From assembly GCF_000003815.2 (NCBI RefSeq), contig NC_049987.1, forward strand, positions 11,990,778 through 12,050,777: a stretch of 60,000 nucleotides of DNA. Reading direction: 5' to 3'. A program made the translations under genes and the position numbers. This DNA is from Branchiostoma floridae (taxonomy: Eukaryota; Chordata; Leptocardii; Amphioxiformes; Branchiostomatidae). A model generated the notes under the pieces. It saw only the letters and a list, made by a program, of their open reading frames with translations, did no database searches and was not told the origin of the DNA. Shown here piece by piece: positions 38,501-48,035 of this stretch (its first letter is position 1; the number at the start of each line of letters is the position of its first letter).

Positions 38501-41500
38501 CTGCAGCTCCTATGTGTTGATAACGTCATCTTGTGTTTTTTCGTAATTTGTAGCACATTTACAGCTAGTAGTGTGCAATGCAGTATCCACACTATATGAT
38601 TATGGGGCTTTTTAAAAATCTTTTCATGGGCTATTTGTGCAACATTCGGAAACATGTTTGGGGACGTTGGTGCGTAGTTAAGAGATGTGTAGAAGGCATG
38701 AATCTATGTTTTTATTTTTGATTTCAAGCGTTTGTTCTTGTGGGTTTCAATCATAACTAGGGAAGTGGTGCAGACACTAAATATAAAACAACCAGGACAA
38801 CCTTCAATGATGGAGAAATGCAAGAAGTTTCAGTGACGAGGACAGGCAACATGGCCACCTTGGTTGATGGCGCCGGGAATATTATTGCCCGAGTAACTTT
38901 CGGTAAGTTCTCCGGACCGGTCGTTCCTTTTGCGGCGCCATTTTGGCTGTCATGTGACTCAAAATGGCGTCGCAAACAGAACGTGAGTAGTGACAGAAGG
39001 ATGATGTATTGTGCTTTCCCCTCTCAGGGTAGTGGCTCCGACGAAAAGTTTCGGACCTACAAGCGGGACTACAACAATGGCATTTCTCGTGAAATCGTAG
39101 TGGACAGATCTGGTAACACTGCCTCCTTACATGAGGTGCTACCCAATGGGGTGTTCGATCAGTTAGCCGAGGTGAATTATGATGGTGAGTGCCGCTGTCA
39201 CGTGATGTGTCCAGCCAATCCCGGCTCGTCCTGTCCACCCGAGACGCCACCCCTGCAACTCGTTCCCGTCGCGCCTGCATCTTATTGTTTGATTTTTGTT
39301 CTTCAAGAGTCTGAATGCTGTTTATATTTGCTGGAGATACGACTATGCATGTCAAATGGCCACAACGACTCGGATTTAAAAAATTGGACGTCAAATTTCT
39401 CCCATTCGGTCCAAAGTCACAGTTATAAATGCATGGTCGTGTCTCGTCATTGTTTCTCAATTCAGTGATCATTGCCAACAGTTCAACAAGCCAACAATGA
39501 TTCTTCCCTCATCAATTACGCGATCATTGAACCAATCAAATGTTATGCTCATGTGCTCATTTCTGAAAGATGAAACGCCGTTTGGTTTTTACGTTGCTGC
39601 AGAAATGTTTTTGTACCAATGAACCAAGGAATGCGTCGCTTGGGATCCGTTTGTTCTGTTTCCAGTTTCATCATGTCCCGAAAACCCAATTTGCGTTCTG
39701 TTCTTCGTTGTACGTTCTGCTGTCTTGTTTTTGTTCGACAATTACCGTTTTGTTTCAGCTACAACTTACGGACACAAATCTCATGATTATTTTACATTAC
39801 TGATAGCTTCTAGTACTTTGGGCATGTGTCGCCAAATAAACTGAAACTAGAATTAAGTTTCACGGAGTTTCAGTTCAATCATAAGCATTTGTCGCAAACA
39901 ACAAAGATGACAACATCACTTTACATAATGAATTAGATATTACAGGCTTATTTTCCAATGGATGCGTTTGTGAGTTGTTCCTGTCATGTTGGCTTCTTTG
40001 ACTTGCTTATCGTCATAACGAATTATCTGATCTTGCATTGCGAATCCTTATAAATGTCAAACGTGAACACTCACAGGTACGTAACCTTGAGCAACCAGGT
40101 CTTAGGTTTCGTTATCATCCCCTAACGTGTTTCCTTGATCCCGCCAGGTGGCAGTCAGAACAGCGCCCAGGCCCTGAACGCGGAGCGCCTGTATGTGGGC
40201 GGCTTCCCGGACGCTAACAGCGCGGACCTGGCCGACGACATCGAGGTGCGGCAGTCGTTCCGCGGCTGTCTGGAGGAGCTGCGCTTCGCCTCCTACAGCG
40301 CCGTGGAAGAAGCACCCACGCAGATCAACTTCGAGAACCAAAATGAGGCGTCGAGGTCAGTAAAACAAAAATTCAAACTCCTTCACATCCATCCATCCTC
40401 GAAAGTCACCAAACGAAAATCTTAGACTTAATATTTCAGTGATATCCAAGAGCCGAAAGACAGAAGAAACGCATGGTGGCGTCAAGAGATAAATTGTAGC
40501 CAACGAATACCAGTTTGGTTGATAGGACCCATAGTAAACTGATAGTTAGCATTCGATACACCTTCAACTTTTGAGTGACCAACATGCTTCACAATTCAGA
40601 ACGAGAACCATGGAGTATGTTTGAAATGGGCTCCACCTTGCATTCGCTGATGTCTAACCCGACTTTCATTCTTTCTCACAGGGATGTGGACTTCTCTGCC
40701 TGTCTGGAGTCTGCTAGTTGCCAGTCCTACTCGTGTACGGGAGAGGGTCAGCAGTGCAGCCTGGGAGTGTGTGAGTGTATCCGTGGATACGGAGTCCTGT
40801 CCCAGGACCCGCTCGAATGCTACAACATCGACGACTGCAGTCCCAACCCCTGTCAGAATGGCGCGGTGTGCACAGACAAGATCGCTGACTACAACTGCAC
40901 ATGTACGGACCGGTACAAAGGTACGTTCACTTGGTCTTTATCAGATGTCCATGCTGACTGACTGCAGAAGTGAAATGTGTACCATGCCTTTTAGCGAGTT
41001 GTTGTTTTTAGTTCAGGATTTCAGTAAGATTTCATCTCAATGTGAACTTAAACAACATGTAACCTTCCCGTTCCAGGTAAAAACTGTTCCGTCATTCGGA
41101 ACTGCTACGACTTCCCGTGTCTGAACGGCGCCGAGTGTATCGAATTGGACACGCCGACACCTAGTGCGACTGGTCGGAACTGCAGCTGTGCGCCAGGGTA
41201 CAAGGGCGTCGACTGTGGACAGGACTGCGACGAATGTAGTGAACAGTGCAACAGGTAACCGGCTTGTTTCACTGAAAAATATGTTAGCAAGAGGAGGGTC
41301 TTGGGTGACTATACATTTTTTTTAAATTCTATCACTCGGTGACTTAACCAGCACAATTCAAAGACAACTGTGTTAGTGGCGACCAAAATTCAATACCGAC
41401 AATTTGTGATGATGACATTTTAACGGCGCAACTTCGATCCTTCTAGCGGAATGTGCGTGAACTCCATCAGCTGTGAAAACAGCATCGGGGACTTCGTCTG

Positions 41501-44045
41501 CGAGTGTAAGGAAGGCTACGAAGGGAAGGACTGTAGCAGTGAGATCGACTGGTGTAAGGACAACCCCTGCGGCACGGGCATCTGTAACAACTTCTTGACC
41601 GGCTACAACTGCACGTGTCCGGACGACCCGTCAGGAGCCGTTCCGAACCGTGAGTAGTCCTCTCACACTTAATTGAAAACAACATTTACTTGGACTATTA
41701 AAAATGGTTTGCCTTCGTATTAATTAATAGTAGTGCTATCTCAAAATATCGAGATAGAATATGGAGGTTGCATCGCCTCATGATATTGCATTTTTCTGGT
41801 CATCCTTCTAAATGTATTAAACGTTTGGTGAGAGTAGAGGAGAAATATCTATCCAAATCTTCGTAAGGAAAGTCATTACGCATTTTGACTGTCCGATTTT
41901 CTTACGGTACGATTTTCCCTCTTAACAGCTGCTTAGAGACAGAAATATAGTCTACTTCTCTCCCCTTTCCTGACCTGAGCAAAACTGTAAGAACTAGAGC
42001 TAGATCTAGACCTGTGAAACTGATGGTCTCCGTTTTCTTCCTTCACGACTTTCAATCCTCGGTATGTAGGGTTGGACTGCCTCCCTATTCCCCCTACACT
42101 CGCCCCAGTCCTGGGTGTCATAGGGCTCACTCCGCCCGCGGCTATCTCCATTCTGGTTTGTCTGCTAGTTCTCCTCGGTGAGTATTATGGGAGTGAAAAC
42201 TCCTGACGATCAACCCGCCGTTCGTCCTAGGCGTTTTACGACGTTTCAGAACAAACGGCGGTGCCTCTCCATGACATGTACTGACCTCCCTGCGTCCCTT
42301 TGTATCCCCTAACAGGTCAGAGCTGCGGCCCGCTCCGCGTGGTCAACCCCATCCAGATCTCGCCCGCCGCCCTTGTTGCCATCCTCGTCTGTCTCGTCAT
42401 CCTGCTGAGTAAGTACACACGTGACCAGGCACAGTGCGAGAGTTCCGGCGCGAGTGCGCGAGACTTTCGGTACAGGTGTTGGATAAAAAAAGAAATGATT
42501 CGGGCTTTTTTGTTTACTGGATGTAACGTATGACATGCAATAGAAAAGTGCGTTTTCACATGTACATGTCTGTGAACATGCCGAAATCTCTTTGATACCT
42601 ACTGGTTCTGTAAAGTTCGCTATCCAAACTTCAAGCTCCTAAAAGTAGGAGTATTAAGGTAGCTCAAATTGTAGGTTTGTATGCTGCCTAAAGGGTTTTA
42701 TAGATCTGACTATCTATTTTTGATAATTGTGCCTAGTTTATAGAGAAGGAAATATCCCGGGATTCTCACTGTGCCCTCTAGCGTGTGTCAGACATGACGT
42801 GCTGTTACGGACGGATCTGTGTTCACCTAACTTGATAATCGCACAATACCCCGCAACTTTCCCAGTCTGACAAGAAATCCTTCACACACTAACAAAGACA
42901 CTGCATTGTTTTTGGTGATATGTAGTATAATGATGACGAAGTGTTGTATTGTATGTCGTAGCGCATCGAGTTATCGAAGCATGGGAATAAAAGAATTACC
43001 TCATTTTTCTAGTAGAGACCTGGGTTATCTTGCACTGCTGTAGTTCATTAAGTTGCTTGTGGCGCATCGAGTTATCGAGGCATGGGGAATAAAAGAATTA
43101 CCTCATTTTTTCTAGTTAAAGCCTGGATAGCCTTACTTTGGTTTATGATATTAACTTTTTTCTGCCATTCATCAGTAATAAATTTCAAGCATAGAGAAGA
43201 CTTTTCTGGCAATGTAGTTTTTTCCCAATGTAGTTGTTAAGAAAAAAAAGTTACCTTGGGTTTGTATTACCCGAATGACGATTTTGCCATCCATCAGCAA
43301 TGGATTCAAAGCATAGAGAAGAATTTTCTGGCAATCTAATTATTTCCTAACGTTCTAATGTACAACATTTCTTCCTCCCACAGTCCTTGTGATCGTGTTC
43401 GTGGCGTTCCGTCGCCAGTACCAGCAGAAGAAGAAGAAGGCGCTGTACGGCTACGGGAACGGCCCGGACTTCGAGGAGTCTCGCGAGAACATCATGAAGT
43501 ACGAGGAGGAGGGGTACGGCGAGGAGGACCAGGACGCCTATGACGTCAATCTCATCAAGTCTGTTGGCGATACCCTGAAGCAGCGCAAGGTAAGACGCAT
43601 TCTTAAATTAAAAATATGAACTGGAATGATTTAACCGTTTATATCAGTAAAATCAGAGCTGTGAAACTGCCGTGAATTTTAAGTTTAATTCCTTGAAAAT
43701 AACACAGAAGACACAAGTCAAACAGCAGTTCTGACAATTTTCTGCTCCCTCGAACTCTAGCCCGAGGACAGGAGCAAGTACCCGACCCTTCCGCTAGGGG
43801 AGGCTGCTGACGTGGGCGACTTCATCCACGGTCGCCTAGGCGACGCCGAGAAGGACACCAACGATGGCGCCATCGACGAGATGATGCCGTTCGGGGACGA
43901 AGGTCAAGGGTCACTGGCCGGGTCGCTGAGTTCACTGAACTCCAGCAGCTCTGACGGCGACCAGAACTACGACTACCTGCACGACTGGGGTCCCAGGTTC
44001 TCCAAACTAGCCGACATGTTCAACGACGGGGAGAGTGACGACTAG
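32453..44045 (+). CDS. cadherin-related protein without cadherin repeats (LamG-LamG-EGF-TM-catenin-binding tail)
   Basis: Coding exons: 32453-32510, 36940-37187, 37452-37664, 37992-38224, 38401-38494, then 38761-38902 or 39028-39184, then 40148-40355, 40682-40920, 41077-41254, 41447-41649, then 42109-42177 or 42316-42408, then 43384-43589 and 43761-44045. All phases agree; the 6A/11Y form is 799 residues. Order: signal peptide; laminin-G 1 (about 25-195); laminin-G 2 (about 215-400); a Cys-rich part with about four EGF-like units (405-605); one membrane helix (about 620-645); a 150-residue tail. The tail holds EEGYGEEDQDAYD, a p120-catenin-type juxtamembrane motif, and SLSSLNSSSSD...NYDYLHDWGPRFSKLADMF, the beta-catenin-binding core of classic cadherins. 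No calcium-binding cadherin repeat (DxNDN, LDRE) is present. This fits the amphioxus Bb1/Bb2 cadherins known from adherens junctions; the orthologue is not settled. The role, epithelial adhesion linked to catenins, is inferred from the family. Confidence 0.9.
32511..36939 (+). other. intron 1 of the cadherin-like gene
   Basis: A 4.4-kb intron from GTAAGC to TTTCTTTCAG. It holds a tRNA-derived SINE at 33805-34292 and two ATGGCG words, ATATGGCGAC (about 35228) and AAGATGGCGCCC (about 35263), resembling YY1 sites. The longest open frame (35623-36117) has no recognisable relative. No internal exon was seen. Confidence 0.6.
33805..34292 (-). mobile_element. tRNA-derived SINE (long type) in intron 1
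   Basis: On the minus strand a tRNA-like head starts near 34266 with an A-box-like TAGCACAAGTGGTA and a B box GGTTCGAATCC. A body containing GGGAAAGGCACTTTACACGAC and GGACGTTAAATGGAGGTCCC follows, and it ends in an A run (the T run at 33805-33818 on the plus strand). Imperfect flanks AGTGGATTAGAG (33793-33804) and GGTGGAGTAGAG (34293-34304) may be the target duplication, 10/12 matching; if so the 5' end lies about 25 bp beyond the tRNA head. The head and the GGGAAAGGCACTT...CTTCCTCACTT part are shared with the copies at 49452 and 58784. Confidence 0.75.
36940..38224 (+). CDS. cadherin-like gene exons 2-4: laminin-G domain 1 and start of domain 2
   Basis: Three exons (36940-37187, 37452-37664, 37992-38224). 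They encode the strand pattern of a laminin-G sandwich: TRLEFTFRY, GVLIYQQG, FFALGV, QRLYIEASIDG, then VDLDF...ILVGETQIGGY and the closing YPIVCIDFMR...DIDLN. The exon 4 end begins laminin-G 2 (SYLEMKV, IISINFRT). Intron phases are 0, 0 and 2. An N-glycosylation site (NQT) is visible in exon 3. Confidence 0.85.
38761..38902 (+). CDS. alternative exon 6A of laminin-G domain 2
   Basis: 142 nt, entering at phase 0 after ACTAG and leaving at phase 1 with a strong donor (TTCG/GTAAGT). The peptide begins GSGADTKYKTTRTTFNDGE and ends with RVTF, followed by G completed from exon 7. It is homologous to exon 6B: same GSG-x-D-x-K start, same R-x-GN-x-A-x-L core, same entry and exit phases. Together with exon 7 it completes the middle strands of laminin-G 2. 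Confidence 0.82.
38903..39027 (+). other. 125-nt intron between exons 6A and 6B with open reading frame
   Basis: The segment contains no stop in the coding frame. Because 6A ends at phase 1, retaining these 125 nt brings 6B into its correct frame, so a retained-intron message would stay open and add about 42 residues. Splicing 6A directly to 6B instead gives TTC GGG TAG, a stop. Confidence 0.75.
39028..39184 (+). CDS. alternative exon 6B of laminin-G domain 2
   Basis: 157 nt between CCCTCTCAG and G/GTGAGT, entering at phase 0 and leaving at phase 1, like 6A. The peptide begins GSGSDEKFRTYKRDYNNG and ends EVNYD plus a shared glycine. It is five residues longer than 6A around the loop after the GN-x-A-x-L core. 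Either exon joins exon 5 (ending NTR) and exon 7 (starting GSQNSAQ) in frame. Confidence 0.82.
39185..40147 (+). other. intron downstream of exon 6B
   Basis: A 963-nt intron ending CCGCCAG. A few short frames but no third copy of exon 6 and no repeat was seen. Confidence 0.6.
40148..40355 (+). CDS. cadherin-like gene exon 7: end of laminin-G domain 2
   Basis: The exon encodes LYVGGFPD followed by IEVRQSFRGCLEELRFASY, the classic laminin-G closing pattern (hydrophobic-x-x-GG-x, then F-x-GC-x-x-x-hydrophobic). Enters at phase 1, leaves at phase 2. This exon is unusually rich in G+C compared with the surrounding introns. Confidence 0.85.
40682..41649 (+). CDS. cadherin-like gene exons 8-10: cysteine-rich and EGF-like repeats
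   Basis: Exons 40682-40920, 41077-41254 and 41447-41649. They encode a Cys-rich lead-in (CLESASCQSYSC) and then EGF-like units: DDCSPNPCQNGAVC with YNCTC, CYDFPCLNGAEC with RNCSCAPGYKGVDC, a unit ending FVCECKEGYEGKDC, and WCKDNPCGTGIC with YNCTC. The last unit runs directly towards the membrane. Several NCT and NCS sequons overlap EGF cysteines. Confidence 0.85.
42109..42177 (+). CDS. alternative transmembrane exon 11X
   Basis: 69 nt with a strong acceptor (CGCCCCAG after a C-rich tract) and strong donor (CTCG/GTGAGT), phase 1 in and phase 1 out. The translation is LLGVIGLTPPAAISILVCLL then VLL. Joined to 43384 it continues VLVIVFVAFRR, making a complete 22-residue membrane helix. It is homologous to 11Y (PPAAISILVCLLVLL against SPAALVAILVCLVILL) but lacks the eight or so residues with the extra cysteine before the helix. 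Confidence 0.7.
42316..42408 (+). CDS. alternative transmembrane exon 11Y
   Basis: 93 nt between CCCTAACAG and CTGA/GTAAGT, phase 1 to phase 1. It encodes RQSCGPLRVVNPIQISPAAL then VAILVCLVILL. Spliced to exon 12 the helix continues ILVIVFVAFRRQ. It lies only 138 nt downstream of 11X. Including both would stay in frame but give two hydrophobic segments. Confidence 0.8.
   Translation, partial: VRAAARSAWSTPSRSRPPPLLPSSSVSSSC
42409..43383 (+). other. intron 11 with two duplicated blocks
   Basis: 975 nt. A block of about 65 bp (GCGCATCGAGTTATCGA ... TTACCTCATTTTT) occurs at about 42960-43020 and 43062-43125. A second block (CATAGAGAAGA...TTTTCTGGCAAT) occurs at about 43163-43235 and 43289-43360. 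These are local direct duplications, not known elements. Confidence 0.7.
43384..44045 (+). CDS. cadherin-like gene exons 12-13: end of membrane helix and classic cadherin tail
   Basis: Exon 12 (43384-43589) finishes the helix (LVIVFVAF), then a basic stop-transfer RRQYQQKKKK and the p120-catenin-type region ENIMKYEEEGYGEEDQDAYD followed by VNLIKS. Exon 13 (43761-44045) holds the beta-catenin-binding core: serine cluster SLSSLNSSSSDGDQ, then YDYLHDWGPRFSKLADMF and an acidic end, GESDD. Spacing and sequence match vertebrate E- and N-cadherin tails closely, which is what identifies the gene as a classic cadherin relative despite its ectodomain. Confidence 0.92.
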
Positions 44046-44131
44046 GCCAGGTTCCTACCGAAAACACCGAGACATTTATGCATATCAAGACATTCCAGAC
44101 GGAAATGTACTTGGGAAAAGAAAAAGAAAGG

Positions 44132-44200
44132 ACACAAAATACACTTTTACCAGTTTTGACCACTCGTTGTAACCAGAGGTGGTAAAAGTGCATTTTGTGT
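44132..44200 (+). repeat. stem-loop in the 3'UTR
   Basis: Two 21-nt arms, ACACAAAATACACTTTTACC plus A (44132-44152) and its near-perfect complement (44180-44200), are separated by 27 nt; the only difference can pair as G-U. In RNA this is a stable hairpin of pre-microRNA-like size, or the relic of a small inverted-repeat element. Confidence 0.8.
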
Positions 44201-46273
44201 GCAGATGGAATGCAAAAGATGCTGGTATGGATAGAATAAGAACGTAAGATTTTATATTTTTGAACCAAAGTTTATCGGCCTAACGTACTTCTCTAACACA
44301 TGAGTGAAACAGTACTTAGTGACAGTGTTTTTATCCACCGAAATGGCCATATAAGTTCATAGCATCCACATGACGAATACTTAGTGCAGAGCGTTTCTTT
44401 CATAGCTGAATTTTGTGGAATATTGTTAGTTATTGCATCTTGTTCCTCCGCCGTTCCTTGGAGGAACTCCATCTGTACTTGTGGGGCCAAATTGCTCAAA
44501 ACCAGGATGTCGACTTTCTAGATCCAGACGTGAATCTGTTGATCAGATTCAGCTGCTATGTTTAATTGAATAAGAAGAAGTCACAATGTTCAAAGGTCTC
44601 CGTTGACCAATGAGAGGACTCAGAGAAAGCAAACTGTAACGGTCTAGTTTTCTAGGATGTAGAGCAGACGTTGTGTTGATGACATGATTGCGTAGAATTG
44701 CAGGGTAATCAATCATATGTCGTTCGTTATGTTTCAGTAGACGTTGTGAGCCAGGTTTCAGGATAGTTTAACCATTGTACCTACTGTTTAAATGTAACGT
44801 TTGGATGATTATTGGTTAGCCCCAGTCGTGCCCGACTTCTCACGAGAGCTCACGAGGAGTTACGAGACTTTCAAACAATCATTTGCCTGTTAACCCTTCT
44901 CAAAAGCAGGTTTTTATGTCTGACTGTTGTTTCTCTATGGATTGTTAGCGCTGAAGTAACCACGTGAACGAAAGATAATGTACAAACGACTGAAACGCCA
45001 GTACATGTAAAACAGGACAGTTTTAGTTTGATATCATGGAGTTGAATTCAGTAGCGGCATACGCCTAGCTTTTGTCGCCATACATGTCTGTCAATATCAA
45101 CCCCCTGTTCTTAAAGCTAAAGCGAGCGTTATTTTATGGTATCTTGGCGCGTTATACAATTTGTACTTTTATAGGATGATATAGAGGTTTTTGTAAATTA
45201 TTTGGCTGAAGATTGATGTTGTACAAAGGTGCTTTTTGAAGAGTAAATATTCTCTACAACAGTTGATTAAGTAGCGTAGATGTAACCGCAGAGTAGCGTG
45301 CTGTTATTATAACAACAATTTTCCTCTGCTGTATTGCCGAACAATTGTTAAACAATGTCCGCTTTATGTATAAGGATCTCGCAAAGTTTATGAAATCAAT
45401 AGTTTGTACTTATCCTAGAGTAGGATCAGACGCAGCTACATACAGTTCTTTTATCGTTCTTTTTGTTTAAGTTTTCAATATCTCTACGTGTTTTCATCAA
45501 CCACTGTGCCTTTTGTGTTATGAAGTGAACAACCTATAAGGTTTTATCGTTATACCAGCGTTATTTATAGTGAAGCTTTCCCAGCGTTAGTCAGCACTTG
45601 TTGCATTGGTTAATTTCACTTGCTTCTGCGTTCTTAGCACTATTGAAACTATTTCTCTACCGAAGGAGATTTTTATATGTCTTTATTGAATCTCCTTGCT
45701 TTATCATATAGCATGACAGCTTTTAAGAGTACGTTTTCCGCGATGATAAGAATTTGTGGCAGATTGTTAAATTTGCAGCAATGTGTGTACATATGTGAGG
45801 TCATTATTGGGCAATAGTAGGTTTTCGATTGATATCTAGGAGAGCAAAGACTTGGTTATTGCGTGTATTTTTGTACTCCTTGTTGTCATCTTACTGTGAA
45901 ATATTGATAGGGGTGTCTTCGTGTTTATGTCGACTCTGTGTCAAGATTGAGATCTTGTTTTTACTTGGAACGTTTTGGCCATAATCCTACAGACTTTTAA
46001 AAATTTGCACGTACTGACTACTGTGCAATGAATGTAAAAATCCGTTAGCTTGGTCTACCCCTTGACACAGTCTCGCGACTTCACACGAGAACACGCCAAG
46101 TGACATATGCTGTACATGGATGATGATGATGCTGTCTGATGATTGACATTCTCTGGCTGTCTCCGCCGTCCATTCCATGGTGTCCTTGTGAACAGAACAT
46201 AGTGTGCCATGTCTTTGATACCACCACCAACTGCTGTAGATTGATGACGTAATTTTCTACCTTGTGCGGCTCA

Positions 46274-46279
46274 AATAAA
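46274..46279 (+). terminator. polyadenylation signal of the cadherin-like gene
   Basis: Canonical AATAAA followed by a GT-rich stretch (TTTTCTTGTACTACTGTTCG), as expected for cleavage and polyadenylation. Confidence 0.65.
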
Positions 46280-46344
46280 GGAAGTTTTCTTGTACTACTG
46301 TTCGCATTCTTTGTTGCTCTTATTGTGTCAGTGTAGTCTATTGG

Positions 46345-46469
46345 TATTCTTCAAGCAGAGGTTGGGTCGCGGGGATTCGTAGTGGTCGGGGTTTTTACCG
46401 GCTCGATGTAGCCGGTAAAAATCCCGACCACTACCATATCTCCGTTACCCAACCTCTGCTTGAAGAATA
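46345..46469. mobile_element. MITE, 125-bp copy of the AAGCAGAGGTTG family
   Basis: Nearly perfect palindrome: TATTCTTCAAGCAGAGGTTG at the left, its complement at the right, and an inner stem (GTGGTCGGG...TACCGGCT / AGCCGGTA...CCCGACCAC). Flanks GTCTATTGG and GTCTTTTAG match 7/9. It sits about 70 bp past the cadherin-like gene's polyadenylation signal. Confidence 0.85.
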
Positions 46470-47913
46470 GTCTTTTAGTGCTTAGAAGTTAGATATACTG
46501 AAAAACGGACAAATTGTATTTTCCGGACTACGTGGGTTACCGGGAAAAATAGTTGAAATTGGCCTACCCGGGGCAGTCAGCCGGTCATAGAGTTATCATT
46601 TTATCTGAAAGCATTATTGTAATACTAGTATACATTTGTATATGCATTTGTAGCTATGGAGCAATAAGGCCCCCTATTAGCTCAGAACAATACTGCAGGT
46701 ATATGCACTATACTAGTATGTGTAACATTGATCATGACCAATACTCTTACATAATTTATCAATTTGTTCCTTTTTCTCTCTGGACCATTAGTGCTTGACA
46801 TGAAGAATCCGATAAAGAGGCCTTGGCTTGTCGATACGATTGTCACCAACTCTTATGCCATGGGTTTGTAGTCACAAGGACGTTAGTCAGTGCGAAACCT
46901 TACATTGAGGGAAGGGCTAGTAGAGAAGACATACAAAGTACCCCATGCGAACTTTTAAAGTACAAAGAACAGAATCAATGGTCCTTTTTTACTGCAGTTC
47001 TTGAATTTACAAATCAACCTAGGCGCATTCAAGGAGCAGCGCCGGTTTTACGACATACCAGGATCACAGATAGAGAAGCTGGTGATCTCAAATCCAATGG
47101 ACAGATCAGCCATCCAAGCCAAATAGATGCAGATACAGAATCCCACTCGGCTGGCCTTTGCTTCTATATAACGGTAAAGTTTGTTCTCCCAAGACGACAT
47201 AGTCGCTGCGATCTTGTCTCATGTTGACCTTATAGAATTCTTATTTGCGGGCTGTAAAGTATTAAACTTGTCATATAGCCTTGTTTATTAAACCAAATAA
47301 GAACCGATGGAGTCTACAACAAGAGCCACTAGCCCTACAACACCGTTACATTATATTACATAAAAGCAACTTTAAACTGGCAACAAAATCTACATAAATC
47401 CTAGTAAATTATGAAGATATCTAAAAGTTTTATACCATGCATAGTATTTAGTAGTTCGTTTTATAAACACCGCCCACACTGACACGATACCTCTGGACAC
47501 CCCCTAACTGATGTAAGTAGACCAAGAAAATATATCAGAAAATTACATGCATGTGTCTAATTGTTTTAAATATGAATGATGACTAAGGTTTACAAACAAA
47601 TGTGTAACAAACTAATGTTTACACTGCCAGGAGACGGTATAACAAAAATACTTGTCTTCGGTCTCCAGGAGGTAGGTAGTATTTTGTGTCAGAAGATCTC
47701 TCAGAAGACGGTGTAGTAAAAGGGCTCCCTCTGACGTCCATGTTCATATTGTACCAGTGGTACGAACACTTTTTTCTAAAAGACATAAAAATTTTTTTTA
47801 TTTTTTATTTGTTGTTATCAAGGAGGTTATATCACCTCCTTGTTGTTATCTTATTGCGAATTGTCATAATGAACGCAAAAGCGGCGGCGCAGAGCCACAC
47901 TGATCCTTTCCGC
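46470..47913. other. intergenic stretch
   Basis: Between two MITEs. Contains a short palindrome CAAGGAGGT-TATATC-ACCTCCTTG at 47819-47842 flanked by TTGTTGTTATC on both sides. No exon was recognised. Confidence 0.5.
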
Positions 47914-48029
47914 TATTCTGCAAGCTATTTTGGGTCGCGGAGATATTAGTAGTTGTCAGGTCTTTAGCGGCTCGCTCCCTTCAGTGAGGGGCCGGTAAAA
48001 AAACTGACCCAACCTCTGCTTGGAGAATA
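47914..48029. mobile_element. MITE, 116-bp copy of the AAGCAGAGGTTG family, next to a promoter
   Basis: Right end CCAACCTCTGCTTGGAGAATA; the left end is diverged (TATTCTGCAAGC). Flanks CCTTTCCGC and CCGTTTCGC match 7/9. The element ends only 145 bp before the start codon of the Myb/SANT gene, immediately beside its putative YY1-like and CRE sites. Confidence 0.8.
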
Positions 48030-48035
48030 CCGTTT

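Larger units (their letters stand above)
44046..46300 (+). other. 3' untranslated region of the cadherin-like gene
   Basis: About 2.2 kb without coding potential, running to a canonical AATAAA at 46274-46279. It contains a 69-nt stem-loop at 44132-44200. No splice sites or repeats interrupt it. The exact cleavage site is inferred to lie 10-30 nt past the signal. Confidence 0.65.

Noticed and set aside
38761-39184. Reading 6A and 6B as two consecutive constitutive exons
   Set aside because: The phases clash and the junction creates TAG immediately, so they cannot both be ordinary exons.
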